Part shown: positions 54,901-63,161 of the stretch, in pieces
Layout of the letters: every line of letters starts with the position of its first letter
Position numbering within the stretch: the stretch's first letter is position 1
Assembly: GCA_902621165.1 (NCBI GenBank)
Contig: CACNKX010000002.1
Coordinates: 153,107 to 217,106, forward strand
Length of the DNA stretch: 64,000 nucleotides
Origin: an uncultured Alphaproteobacteria bacterium
GTDB taxonomy: Bacteria; Pseudomonadota; Alphaproteobacteria; HIMB59; GCA-002718135
Reading direction: 5' to 3'
Position numbers and translations under genes: made by a program
Notes under the pieces: generated by a model
What the model was told of the DNA's origin: nothing
The model's database searches: none
Seen by the model: the letters and a program-made list of their open reading frames with translations, nothing else

Positions 54901-55385
54901 TGCAAAATATCAGCTAAATCTTGAAGTGTTCTATTAGGTACATCTCCACTTAAAGAAATAGATAGGATAGGAAACGTACTTATATTTACTTCGTTAACCG
55001 TTGGTTCATCTGCTTCACTAGGTAGATCACCCTTGGCTCTATCAACTTTGTCCCTAATATCAACCATAGCTTGATCAGAGTCAAAACCAGCATCAAATTC
55101 TAATAAAACATTACCTCCGCCTGAATAAGCTGTTGATCTTACTTCTCTTACTCCCTCAACAGTTTTAACTTCGTCTTCAATTGGTTTAACTAAAAGCCTT
55201 TCAGAGTCTTGTGCAGAAATACCATTTTGACTTAGTGAAATATAAACTATTGGTATGCTTACATCTGGAGATGATTCTTTGGGCATTGTGATGTAGGTAG
55301 ATGCACCTGCAAATATGATAAAAATAAGTATTCCCATAAAAACTCGGGAATGGCTTATTGCATAGTCTATAATATTAATTTTCAT
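51990..55385 (-). CDS. RND-family efflux transporter, inner-membrane pump (AcrB-like)
   Basis: A 1131-aa RND pump with the repeated 6-helix plus periplasmic-porter layout. It is about 100 residues longer than AcrB. The extra stretch (about 490-590) between the halves contains two hydrophobic segments (about 494-512 and 530-546) and a polar linker. In the helix-4 proton site AcrB has Asp407-Asp408, but here VDGAIVVVE keeps only the first Asp (399). The helix-10 position of AcrB Lys940 is Asn in VVNNNIILID. Proton coupling therefore differs from AcrB. It lies directly downstream of its adaptor. No outer-membrane TolC gene is nearby, and the substrate is unknown. Confidence 0.92.
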   Translation of the reverse strand: MKINIIDYAISHSRVFMGILIFIIFAGASTYITMPKESSPDVSIPIVYISLSQNGISAQDSERLLVKPIEDEVKTVEGVREVRSTAYSGGGNVLLEFDAGFDSDQAMVDIRDKVDRAKGDLPSEADEPTVNEVNISTFPILSISLSGDVPNRTLQDLADILQDDIETIPSVLEAKIGGKRNEQVDILINPTAVDSYGINLESLINIVRENNKMVSAGGQDTGDGSFDIKVPGLYETIEDVLNTPVKTNGDSVITFRDIAEVKRTFEDRQSYANVNGSNSITIDVSKRIGENIINTIEEVKRITAITAKSFPENVEISFGNDQSKGIKTMLNSLQNNVIAAIILVLIIILGALGVRSGLLVGVSIPGSFLSGLLALSVMGFTINIVVLFALILSVGLLVDGAIVVVEYADRKMKEGLGVKDAFANASKKMSLPIISSTATTLAAFLPLIFWPGIAGEFMKYLPITLICVLISSLFMALLFVPVLGSILNTVSRILLQFIVPLLISLIFYNLISYGFGLLNLERFSLFITIGKYLLSFALFIFVFIRIIPRVYKISENVNSTDKLVSKNAKILSSESNEPVLNVTGFVGFYAKVLNFLLFHPLKVMISALVILVAVNYTYTKVGEGVEFFPDVEPDLAKIVVFARGNLSVEEKKDYVSRVENIILKLQSERQEFKNIYSLSGNVSEQSEASEDFIGSISLEYTDWDKRRKSKVILAEILEATKSINGIKVESREQQGGPGEGKPINIKLTSDNKQLLIAEGIKLKKFMDSYPKLMNVEDNLPAPGIEWEINVDRKQASKFGANITSIGNVIKLATNGLKLGEYRPDDSNESIPLYLRYPNEGRTLDRIDNLRVTTSNGLVPISNFVEIVPNSRTGNIIRVDSKNAINIQADVEPGTYPDGKVKELEYVLGISDTSPSWRGRTLDLPRYELDSKVRAELIGENEDQKEAQEFLTGAFGVALFLMLMILLLQFNSFYSAFLILFAVVMSTAGVFIGLMVTAQPFGIVMSGVGVIALAGIVVNNNIILIDTFDFLKTKTSSIREAIIKTGAQRLRPVLLTTTTTVLGLLPMVTMTNVDFISREITRGSPDTQWWVQLSTAIVFGLLFATFLTLVVTPSALMFRENIKNWYKNKISS

Positions 55386-55390
55386 TTAGA

Positions 55391-56632
55391 TTAGTTTATT
55401 GTTTCACCAATACTTATATATTCTTGTCCACTTACAATTAAATTTACTGTTTCGGGTAATCCAGAAACCCACATGCCATCTATTGTATCCTTGATTGTTT
55501 TGGTTGGATAGAAAGTAACTTTATTATCATTATCTACAGCTTTAACACCTACAGTCCCATCGTCTAATAAGGTTAATATAGAAGGTGGTATTTTGTGAGC
55601 TTTAAGTTCTGAACCTTTAATAACAATTTTAGTTGTTATGCCACTTTTATAAGAGAGATCTTTGTTATCAGCTTCAATAGTAATTTCGAATGTTCTAGTA
55701 CTAGTTTCAGCTGATGGAGAAATAAAAGATATTATTCCATTTTTTTTAATACCATTACTATCTTCGATCAAAGCTTTAGTACCTAAACTCACTTTATTAA
55801 CATCAAATTCAGATAAATAACCTTCAATCTTGATAGGGTCTAAATCAATTATAGTGAATAGGGGGGTACCTATTGAGATGAATTCAGTTTCCTCAACCAT
55901 TTTTTCTGAAATAATTCCATCAAATGGTGCCTTTATAGTAGTTTTTTCTATATCAAGTTTTATGTTCTTTAAAATTGATTTTACATTTGAAATTTGAGCT
56001 TCAAGGTTTGCTAAGGTAGATTCAAATTTTATTTTAATATCTTCTCTATCGGCTTGAGCATTGGCAAGATTAAAAGATGCTAAACTTAATTTTGATTTTG
56101 AACTTAAACCTTTATCAATTAGTTGTTTTGCAGAAGCATATTCAATTTCATACAGTTCAATTCTTTCAATATTTTGTCTAAGTAGATTATCTCTGTTTTT
56201 TTCATTTAAAATTAGTTCTTTATTAAGCCTTTCTAAATCTTTTTTTGCACTAGAAAGCTTTTCATTTCTATCCTCTAGGGAGATTGTAATCATTTCAGCA
56301 TTTTGAGACACTCTATCTCCTCTTGCAAATTCAATATTATCTATGTTGCCAGATGTTTCAGATTTAACATCAATTTTTTTATTATGAATAGTTTGACCTT
56401 GTAATTCAATAGATTGATCAATTAAACTGGAAGTAAATAACTTTGTTTCAACAGAAAATGTAAATTCTTCATTATTATTATTTTCTGCATCTTGAGAATA
56501 TGAAGTTTCTGTTACAGTTTTAGTTTCTGTATCATCGTTTTGAGCAACAACATTGTTTGAAAATTGACCAGAGCCAATCCAACCAACAACAGCGGCAAGT
56601 ATTATGAAAGCTATAAATATTGATCTTTTCAT
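55391..56632 (-). CDS. RND efflux periplasmic adaptor (membrane fusion protein)
   Basis: A 413-aa AcrA/MexA-type adaptor. It has an N-terminal membrane anchor/signal (IFIAFIILAAVVGWIGSG), a split lipoyl domain, and a long coiled-coil hairpin at about 110-220 (KLSSAKKDLERLNKELILNE and partners). The second lipoyl half is TTIKAPFDGIISEKMVEE, followed by beta-barrel and membrane-proximal domains. There is no lipobox Cys, so it is membrane-anchored by the helix. It pairs with the RND pump 5 bases downstream. Confidence 0.92.
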   Translation of the reverse strand: MKRSIFIAFIILAAVVGWIGSGQFSNNVVAQNDDTETKTVTETSYSQDAENNNNEEFTFSVETKLFTSSLIDQSIELQGQTIHNKKIDVKSETSGNIDNIEFARGDRVSQNAEMITISLEDRNEKLSSAKKDLERLNKELILNEKNRDNLLRQNIERIELYEIEYASAKQLIDKGLSSKSKLSLASFNLANAQADREDIKIKFESTLANLEAQISNVKSILKNIKLDIEKTTIKAPFDGIISEKMVEETEFISIGTPLFTIIDLDPIKIEGYLSEFDVNKVSLGTKALIEDSNGIKKNGIISFISPSAETSTRTFEITIEADNKDLSYKSGITTKIVIKGSELKAHKIPPSILTLLDDGTVGVKAVDNDNKVTFYPTKTIKDTIDGMWVSGLPETVNLIVSGQEYISIGETIN

Positions 56633-56701
56633 TAAATATCGTACATGTCATATATATTAAAGTTACTAAAAAACAATTTTTTGTTAACTTTATTATCTTT
56701 T

Positions 56702-57301
56702 ATGAAATCAAAAAACTGGGTTAATAGACAAAAAAATGATCAGTTTGTAAAGAAAGCTAAACAGTTAGGGTATATAAATCGAGCTGCTTTTAAACTAGAA
56801 GAGATTGAGCAAAAATATAAAATAATTGAACACTCTAGAGAAATACTAGAGCTTGGATCTTCTCCAGGTGGTTGGACTCAAGTAATCTTAAATTACAATT
56901 TAAAAACTAATATAACCTGTTTTGATTTATTAGATATGAAAATTAATAATCAACGTATAGCTTTCTATAGAGAGGATTTTTTAAAATTTAATTTTACTAA
57001 TTTAAAAAATAAATTTGATTTGGTTTTATCAGATGTAGCTCCTAATACAACTGGTCATCAATCAACAGATCATCTCAGGATAAGTCAATTAATATATGAA
57101 GTTATAGACAGATTAGAAATAATATTAAAAAAACAAGGATCATTTATATTCAAAATTTGGAAGGGAGAGGAAGAAAAGGAAATTATAAAGATGCTTAAAA
57201 AAATTTTTGATAAAGTTGAGTATTTTAAGCCAAAATCATCAAGACAAGAATCAAGTGAAATATTTATAATATCAAGAGGATTTAGATTGCATGAAGAGTA
57301 A
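56702..57301 (+). CDS. rlmE: 23S rRNA 2'-O-methyltransferase (FtsJ/RrmJ)
   Basis: A 199-aa SAM-dependent methyltransferase. The catalytic tetrad K-D-K-E is seen as Lys in NRAAFKLEE, Asp in LSDVAPNTTG, Lys in FIFKIWKG and Glu in SRQESSEIFI; the SAM loop is LELGSSPGGWTQV. I chose the ATG at 56702 (MKSKNWVN) because the frame from 56645 adds a hydrophobic leader not found in RlmE. It methylates U2552 of 23S rRNA. It overlaps guaA by 11 bases. Confidence 0.93.
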   Translation: MKSKNWVNRQKNDQFVKKAKQLGYINRAAFKLEEIEQKYKIIEHSREILELGSSPGGWTQVILNYNLKTNITCFDLLDMKINNQRIAFYREDFLKFNFTNLKNKFDLVLSDVAPNTTGHQSTDHLRISQLIYEVIDRLEIILKKQGSFIFKIWKGEEEKEIIKMLKKIFDKVEYFKPKSSRQESSEIFIISRGFRLHEE

Positions 57302-58844
57302 ATTAGAAACTATTTTAATTGTAGATTATGGATCTCAATACACACAATTAATAGCTAGAAGAATAAGAGAGTTAGAAGTCTTTTGTCTTGTCTATCCTTT
57401 TAATAAAATTACGAAAAAAATTTTAAATGAAATCAAACCATCGGCATTTATATTATCTGGAGGACCTAGATCAGTACTCGACAAAAATGCCCCAAAATTA
57501 AATCAAGAAATTTTAAAAATGAAAAAACCAGTTTTAGCAATTTGCTATGGTATGCAATTAGTAACCAAAAATTTGAAAGGTGTTGTAAAACGTTCTACGC
57601 ATAGAGAGTATGGTCACACAATTATAAATATTAAGAAAAAATCACTTTTATTTAAAGGAATTAACAAACTAAAATTCAAAGTATGGATGTCTCATGGAGA
57701 TAATATTAATAAAATACCTAAACTTTTTTCAATAACGTCTTTATCTAATAACAAAATTATTTCATCTATTGAAAACTATAAAAATAAAATTTACTGCCTT
57801 CAATTTCATCCTGAGGTCTACCATACGGATTTTGGTTTAAAAATAATTAATAATTTTGTTTTTAATATTGTAAACATAAAAAATAAATTCAAAATTCAAA
57901 AATTTATTGAAAATAAAGTATCAGAATTAAAAAATGTAATTAATAATAAAAAAATAATTTGTGGTTTATCCGGAGGTGTAGATTCCACAGTTACCGCATA
58001 TTTGTTAAGTAAGGCAGTCAACAAAAATCTTTATTGTATTTTTGTTGATCACGGTCTTTTAAGAAAAAATGAAGCTAACGAAGTGTCAAAAATATTTTCC
58101 AAAAAATTTGGAAAAAACTTTATTAAAATAAATGCTTCTAATATTTTTTTAAAAAAATTAAAAAATGTTTCTGATCCTGAAAAAAAAAGAAAGATAATTG
58201 GCAAAACATTTATAGAAGTTTTTGATAAAGCAGCTAAAAAAATATCAAGTGTAGATTATTTAGGACAGGGGACTCTTTACCCTGATATTATAGAAAGTAT
58301 TCCATTTTTTGGAGGTCCAACAGCTAAAATAAAAAGTCACCATAATGTTGGGGGTTTACCAAAAAAAATGAAATTAAAAATTGTTGAGCCATTAAGAGAA
58401 TTATTTAAAGATGAGGTTAGAAATGTTGGAAGGCAATTAAAAATAGATAAACATTTACTTTTAAGACATCCTTTCCCAGGCCCAGGTTTAGCAATCCGAA
58501 TACCTGGGGTAGTTGATAAAAAAAAGATCTTAATTCTTCAAGAAGCAGATCATATTTTCATTGATTATCTAAAAGAGAAAAATCTTTATAATAAAATTTG
58601 GCAAGCTTTTGTTGTTCTTTTACCAGTAAAATCTGTAGGTGTTATGGGAGATGAAAGAACATACAATTACTCTGTTTCATTTAGAGCTATTACTTCAGTG
58701 GATGGAATGACAGCGGATTTTTATATGTTTACAAATAATCAATTAAAAGAAATATCATCTCGTATAATTAATAATGTTAAAGGTATTAACAGAGTATTAT
58801 ATGACTTTACATCTAAACCTCCTGGAACCATTGAGTGGGAATAA
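57291..58844 (+). CDS. guaA: GMP synthase (glutamine-hydrolysing)
   Basis: A 517-aa two-domain enzyme. The class I amidotransferase half has the nucleophile Cys in AICYGMQLVT and His/Glu in FHPEVYHTDFG. The ATP pyrophosphatase half has GLSGGVDSTVTAYLL, and the dimerisation domain holds RHPFPGPGLAIRIPG and the terminal KPPGTIEWE. It converts XMP to GMP. It overlaps rlmE by 11 bases. Confidence 0.97.
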   Translation: MKSKLETILIVDYGSQYTQLIARRIRELEVFCLVYPFNKITKKILNEIKPSAFILSGGPRSVLDKNAPKLNQEILKMKKPVLAICYGMQLVTKNLKGVVKRSTHREYGHTIINIKKKSLLFKGINKLKFKVWMSHGDNINKIPKLFSITSLSNNKIISSIENYKNKIYCLQFHPEVYHTDFGLKIINNFVFNIVNIKNKFKIQKFIENKVSELKNVINNKKIICGLSGGVDSTVTAYLLSKAVNKNLYCIFVDHGLLRKNEANEVSKIFSKKFGKNFIKINASNIFLKKLKNVSDPEKKRKIIGKTFIEVFDKAAKKISSVDYLGQGTLYPDIIESIPFFGGPTAKIKSHHNVGGLPKKMKLKIVEPLRELFKDEVRNVGRQLKIDKHLLLRHPFPGPGLAIRIPGVVDKKKILILQEADHIFIDYLKEKNLYNKIWQAFVVLLPVKSVGVMGDERTYNYSVSFRAITSVDGMTADFYMFTNNQLKEISSRIINNVKGINRVLYDFTSKPPGTIEWE

Positions 58845-58940
58845 TATAAATAATTGATTTTGTTATATTTTTAAATTTAAGATTTATGTATGCATTTTAA
58901 GAATTACTAAATTGCCTATATCGTATTATTAAAAAAACAC

Positions 58941-58973
58941 ATTTAAACTAACCTCAGGTTTAAATTAGGAGGT
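58941..58973 (+). promoter_or_regulatory. Inverted repeat abutting a strong Shine-Dalgarno before the NMT1-type binding protein
   Basis: Arms ATTTAAAC (58941-58948) and GTTTAAAT (58958-58965) flank a 9-base loop. An alternative pairing AACCT/AGGTT lies inside. AGGAGGT (58967-58973) follows directly and the ATG is at 58982. The structure could act as an operator or as a switch on ribosome access. It does not resemble a TPP riboswitch. Confidence 0.5.
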
Positions 58974-58981
58974 ATAATTAA

Positions 58982-59959
58982 ATGAAAATATTTTTAATAT
59001 TTATTACTTCAGTTCTCTTATCTTTCAATAGTTTTGCAAATACTAAAATATCTTTTGCTTTAGATTGGAAATTTGAAGGACCAAGTGCACCTTATTTCTA
59101 TGCAATAGATAAGGGACATTTTGGTGAAGAAAATTTAGAAGTTGAAATATCTGCGGGTAAAGGATCCTTAGATGCAATTCCAAAGGTTGCAACAGGAGCT
59201 TTTCCTATTGGCTTTGCAGATATAAACAGTTTAATCAAATTCTTAGATCAAAATCCTGGAGCGCCAGTTATGGCAGTTATGATGGTTTATGATAAACCTC
59301 CATTTGCAATTGCTGGAAGAAAAAGTCTTGGTGTTACAACTCCATCTGATTTAGAGGGAAAAATTCTTGGTGCGCCACCACCTGATGGTGCATGGGCACA
59401 ATTCCCACCATTTGCTTCTGCAAATAATATCAATGTTGATAATATAACAGTGGAGCCAGTAGGTTTCCCAACAAGAGAACCGATGTTAGCTGAAAAAAAC
59501 GTTGATGCTATAACAGGGTTTTCATTTTCAATGTTTTTAAATTTAGTTCGTCTTGGTGTTCCTGAGGATGATATATCAATTATGTTGATGGCAAACTATG
59601 GATTAGAATTATATGGTAATGCCATAATAGTTAACACAGATTATGCTGATGCAAATCCTGAAATAGTTAAAGGTTTTTTAAAAGCTGTATCTAAAGGATG
59701 GACTGATGCTATGAAAAATCCTGAAGACGCGGTGAAGAGCATGGTTGAGCGAAATCCAGCTGCTGATTTAGCTTTAGAGACAAGAAGATTGATACTAGCA
59801 ATAGAAGGAAATGTTAATACTGATTACGTAAAAGAAAACGGTATGGGTAATATTGACATTGCAAGAATGGAAAAAGCTTTAGGACAGTTAGCAGAAACAT
59901 ACGAATTCTCATCTGATCCAGAGATTTCATCATTTTTTACCGATAAATATTTACCTTAA
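58982..59959 (+). CDS. ABC transporter substrate-binding protein, NMT1/THI5-like
   Basis: A 325-aa periplasmic protein with a Sec signal (about residues 1-19, ending NSFA) and the NMT1/SsuA fold: FALDWKFEGPSAPYFYAIDKG, VEISAGKGSLDAIPKVATGA and EKNVDAITGFSFS. The W-rich opening is typical of binding proteins for pyrimidine precursors of thiamine (ThiY) and related ring compounds, but also of nitrate/taurine types. Strong ribosome site and downstream hairpin as with the other binding proteins. The ligand is not certain; thiamine precursor uptake is plausible since no thi gene or riboswitch is in view. Confidence 0.88.
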   Translation: MKIFLIFITSVLLSFNSFANTKISFALDWKFEGPSAPYFYAIDKGHFGEENLEVEISAGKGSLDAIPKVATGAFPIGFADINSLIKFLDQNPGAPVMAVMMVYDKPPFAIAGRKSLGVTTPSDLEGKILGAPPPDGAWAQFPPFASANNINVDNITVEPVGFPTREPMLAEKNVDAITGFSFSMFLNLVRLGVPEDDISIMLMANYGLELYGNAIIVNTDYADANPEIVKGFLKAVSKGWTDAMKNPEDAVKSMVERNPAADLALETRRLILAIEGNVNTDYVKENGMGNIDIARMEKALGQLAETYEFSSDPEISSFFTDKYLP

Positions 59960-59967
59960 TATTTTTT

Positions 59968-59994
59968 TATGGGGTAGACTATTCCTACCCCATA
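59968..59994 (+). other. Intercistronic stem-loop after the NMT1-type binding protein
   Basis: Perfect 10-bp arms TATGGGGTAG / CTACCCCATA with a 7-base loop start 8 bases after the stop and end 15 bases before the ATPase start. No T-run follows. It is the third example in the window of a stem-loop directly after a binding-protein gene. Confidence 0.8.
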
Positions 59995-60009
59995 TACTAA
60001 TCATAACTT

Positions 60010-60783
60010 ATGCATATCAATATTGAAAAAGTTTCTCATCAATATGAAACTAAACAAGGTATGCTTCCAGTTTTAAAGAATCTTTCCCTATCAATTAAAA
60101 GAAAAGGTTTTACTGCTATAGTTGGACCTTCAGGTTGTGGAAAATCTACAATAACTAGATTAGTCAGTGGATTAATTAAACCAACTCAAGGTAGTATTTT
60201 TATTTCAAATAAAAAAATTACATCCCCACTTTCTACTGTAGGAATGGCTTTTCAAAATCCAGTTTTGTTAGAATGGAGAAATGTAATTAAAAATATAATT
60301 CTTCCACTTGAGATAGTATCAAAAAATTTGACTTATAATCAAAAGAGATCGAATGCATTAGATCTGCTTAAGTTAGTGGGATTAGAAGAATTTGAAAATA
60401 ATTTACCATCTGAATTATCTGGTGGGATGAAACAAAGAGTTTCACTTTGTAGATCTTTAGTTCATAGTCCAGAGGTCTTAATTTTAGATGAGCCTTTTGC
60501 AGCTCTAGATGCATTTACAAAAGAAGATTTGTGGGATGTTATGCACAAATTAAAAAAAGAAAGAGACTTCACATGTATTTTAATAACTCATGATTTAAGA
60601 GAAGCTGTTTATTTAGCTGATCAAGTAATTGTTTTATCCGGAAGACCAGCTTCATTACAATTCGAAGTTAAAACTAATTTTAATGAAGAAAAAAAAATCT
60701 CTGATTTATATTCATCAGAAGTATCACAATTACTTGCAACACTTAGAAATCAAATAGAAATAGCTCAGAATAAAAATGATTAG
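60010..60783 (+). CDS. ABC transporter ATPase, SsuB/TauB/ThiZ type
   Basis: A 257-aa ATPase with Walker A GPSGCGKST, Q-loop AFQNPVLLEWRNV, signature LSGGMKQRVSLCR, Walker B LILDEPFAALD and H-loop THDLREAVYLAD. These are typical of the nitrate/sulfonate/pyrimidine importers. It overlaps the permease by 8 bases and serves the binding protein upstream. Confidence 0.92.
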   Translation: MHINIEKVSHQYETKQGMLPVLKNLSLSIKRKGFTAIVGPSGCGKSTITRLVSGLIKPTQGSIFISNKKITSPLSTVGMAFQNPVLLEWRNVIKNIILPLEIVSKNLTYNQKRSNALDLLKLVGLEEFENNLPSELSGGMKQRVSLCRSLVHSPEVLILDEPFAALDAFTKEDLWDVMHKLKKERDFTCILITHDLREAVYLADQVIVLSGRPASLQFEVKTNFNEEKKISDLYSSEVSQLLATLRNQIEIAQNKND

Positions 60784-61534
60784 AATCAATAATTTTATTA
60801 TACCTTTATTTAGCCTTATAATTTTTTGTTTGTTATGGGAAATGTTGGTTTGGTATAATAATTGGCCAAATTATAAAATGGCTTCCCCTTCAGATTTATG
60901 GCCAGCATTTTGGAAATTTAAACATCTCTTTTTAATCTACGGTTGGGAAACTTTTTGGAGAACTGTTGTAGGATTAATATTGTCTGTTTTGGTAGGATTA
61001 AGCTTGGGTATTTTGATGGGGTTTTCAAAAACTATTAGAATAGGCCTATATCCTATTCTTGTTGGTTTTAATGCTATTCCTAAAGCAACAGTAGTTCCAG
61101 TAATTGCATTAATATTTGTTGGTATGCACAATATGAATACAATAATAATTGTAATTCTTATTTCATTTTTCCCCATCTGTGTTTCAATTTCGATTGGATT
61201 GTCAACTTTGGAAAGAGAATATGAAGACATACTTTTATCTTTAGGTGCGAATAAATTTGAGATTTTTTATAAAATTGCTTTACCAAAAACATTACCAGAA
61301 TTTTTTGGAGCATTAAAAGTATCAACAACACTCGCTTTTATTGGAACTAATTTGATGGAGATTATTGAACCCCATGGAAAAGGATTAGGACATTTGTTTG
61401 ATAGTGGAAAAATTAGCGCAGATTATCCGTTAATGTTTGCAGTATTGATCACATTGGCTGTTATGGGAATATTTTTATATTATATTGTAGTTTATCTTGA
61501 AAATATTTTTGCTGGTTGGGCCATTAGAAAATAA
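60776..61534 (+). CDS. ABC transporter permease, SsuC/TauC type
   Basis: A 252-aa inner-membrane protein with six predicted helices. WETFWRTVVGLILSVLVGLS and the ATPase-coupling loop EYEDILLSLGANKFEIFYKI are typical, as is NAIPKATVVPVIALIF. It completes a three-gene importer with the NMT1-type binding protein. Confidence 0.92.
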   Translation: MIRINNFIIPLFSLIIFCLLWEMLVWYNNWPNYKMASPSDLWPAFWKFKHLFLIYGWETFWRTVVGLILSVLVGLSLGILMGFSKTIRIGLYPILVGFNAIPKATVVPVIALIFVGMHNMNTIIIVILISFFPICVSISIGLSTLEREYEDILLSLGANKFEIFYKIALPKTLPEFFGALKVSTTLAFIGTNLMEIIEPHGKGLGHLFDSGKISADYPLMFAVLITLAVMGIFLYYIVVYLENIFAGWAIRK

Positions 61535-61588
61535 AGTGTAGAAAGATAAAGTTTAATAATACAAAATGTTAAATAAAATCGTTAATAT

Positions 61589-61918
61589 TTAATTTACTAA
61601 CTTAAAAATGTTTCGATTTAAAGATGATATCAGTGCGTCTAAACTTTCAAATTTCTTGTTTTGATTTTTTGATTTTAATTTATAAAAAATTTTCCTTTTT
61701 TTTCTTTCTAGTGATTTATTTAGAATGCATTCTGGAGCTGCTAGACTATGTTTAAATATATAAAAAAATGCATTATTTTTATTAAAATCTATGGCATAAT
61801 CTTTCCATTCTCCACTAGAGACTCCTTTAGAATATAGATTTAAGATTTTAGCTAGCTCATCTTTGGAAAAGTAGAGATTGTGATTGTTAGTTGAAGCACT
61901 AGATGTTACTAAGCCCAT
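61589..61918 (-). CDS. DUF2794-family protein
   Basis: A 109-aa protein matching the alphaproteobacterial DUF2794 pattern: LYFSKDELAKILNLYSKGVSSGEWKDYAID, then NNAFFYIFKHSLAAPECIL. The family normally reads FDRRELxxILxLYGRxVAxGEWRDYAID. No function is known. Convergent with the ABC permease and divergent from the redoxin gene. It is a good lineage marker for alphaproteobacteria. Confidence 0.85.
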   Translation of the reverse strand: MGLVTSSASTNNHNLYFSKDELAKILNLYSKGVSSGEWKDYAIDFNKNNAFFYIFKHSLAAPECILNKSLERKKRKIFYKLKSKNQNKKFESLDALISSLNRNIFKLVN

Positions 61919-61942
61919 AAATTAAGAATATAACAAAAATTT

Positions 61943-62494
61943 ATGCCTGTAAATGCTCCAAATGATAATTTAGATGTTTTAGCACCATCATTTAATCTTA
62001 AAAATATTGATGATAAAATACTTTCATTAGATAATGCAAAAGGATTAAATGGTACTGTTATCGTTTTTATATGTAATCATTGTCCATATGTTAAAGCAAT
62101 TGCGAGTAGATTAAAAAAAGATGCTGATGAGTTACTAGAACACTCAATAAATACAATTGCCATTATGTCTAATGATGTAATTAACTATCCTGATGATTCA
62201 TTTGATAATATGAAAATTTTCTCTGATAAATATAAATTTAATTTTCCTTATCTTTATGATGAAACACAAGAAGTGGCAAAAAATTATAATGCTGTTTGTA
62301 CTCCAGATTTTTTCGGTTTTGATAAAGATCTTAAATTAAAATACAGAGGTAGAATAGACTCAGGTGTAATGAATGCAAATCAAAATTCAAATATTGAAAG
62401 AGATCTTTTTAATGCAATGATTAAAATCAAAAATGAGGGAGTAGGCCCAACTAATCAAATGAATAGTATTGGTTGTTCAATAAAGTGGAAGTAG
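61943..62494 (+). CDS. Thioredoxin-fold redoxin family protein
   Basis: A 183-aa AhpC/TlpA-like protein. After an N-terminal APSFNLKNID segment it has VIVFICNHCPYVKAIASRL, with a CNHC active site, and later CTPDFFGFDKDLKLKYRGRI. The CxxCPYV form places it with the cytosolic 'thioredoxin family' peroxiredoxin-like group; there is no signal peptide. Its partner is unknown. It lies 1 base before the YfgM-like gene. Confidence 0.87.
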   Translation: MPVNAPNDNLDVLAPSFNLKNIDDKILSLDNAKGLNGTVIVFICNHCPYVKAIASRLKKDADELLEHSINTIAIMSNDVINYPDDSFDNMKIFSDKYKFNFPYLYDETQEVAKNYNAVCTPDFFGFDKDLKLKYRGRIDSGVMNANQNSNIERDLFNAMIKIKNEGVGPTNQMNSIGCSIKWK

Positions 62495-62495
62495 T

Positions 62496-63161
62496 ATGAA
62501 TCAAGAGAATAAAAATCAAAATTTATTTAAAAAATTTCAAAATTTTATTTTTAAAAACTACATACAATTAATAATTTCATTAGTAATTTTGCTAATTATA
62601 TTTATTGGTTTCCAAACTTATAATTATTTAAAAATTCAAGATATTAAAAATTCTAGTATAAATTTTTTTGATATTATCCAAGATAATCCAGATGATTTAA
62701 GTAGTTTAGAAAATTTAATTGATAACGATGATATTTTCTCTAATTTATCAAAATTAAAACTAATTCAAAAAAATATTGAAACAAATAATTTTGGTTATGT
62801 AAATGATTTATACAAAGATTTAATTTTATCATCTGATTTAAATATATTATATAAATCTGCTATTGCTGCACATGCATCATATACGTTCATCAACGCATCT
62901 TATTATAAAAAAAGTGATATATATTTAAATGATATATCAAATTATATTAATAATATTAGTGATGAAATTGACAGCTATTTTTCAATTAAAAAAGAATTAG
63001 AATATTTATTAATCGTCACAGAAATTGATCTAAATAAATCTAAGTATAAAAGTAATTCAAAAGCTTTGGAAAAATATAATGAAATATTTAATTCAAGTTT
63101 AGTTTCTGCCTCTATAAAAGAAAGAGTGAAAAAGATACATGAGTTTCAGCTTTATAAGTAA
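62496..63161 (+). CDS. YfgM-like tetratricopeptide membrane protein
   Basis: A 221-aa protein with one membrane helix near the N-terminus (about 23-46, LIISLVILLIIFIGFQTYNY) and a helical TPR-like periplasmic part. The layout and position directly before a BamB-like lipoprotein match YfgM (ancillary SecYEG subunit) and YfgL/BamB. Very Asn/Ile/Lys-rich, so similarity is weak at sequence level. It overlaps the next gene by 23 bases. Confidence 0.7.
   Translation: MNQENKNQNLFKKFQNFIFKNYIQLIISLVILLIIFIGFQTYNYLKIQDIKNSSINFFDIIQDNPDDLSSLENLIDNDDIFSNLSKLKLIQKNIETNNFGYVNDLYKDLILSSDLNILYKSAIAAHASYTFINASYYKKSDIYLNDISNYINNISDEIDSYFSIKKELEYLLIVTEIDLNKSKYKSNSKALEKYNEIFNSSLVSASIKERVKKIHEFQLYK

Noticed and set aside
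58845..58981. TPP riboswitch before the NMT1-type binding protein
   Set aside because: The CTGAGA-type core and second conserved arm are absent; only a short inverted repeat is seen.
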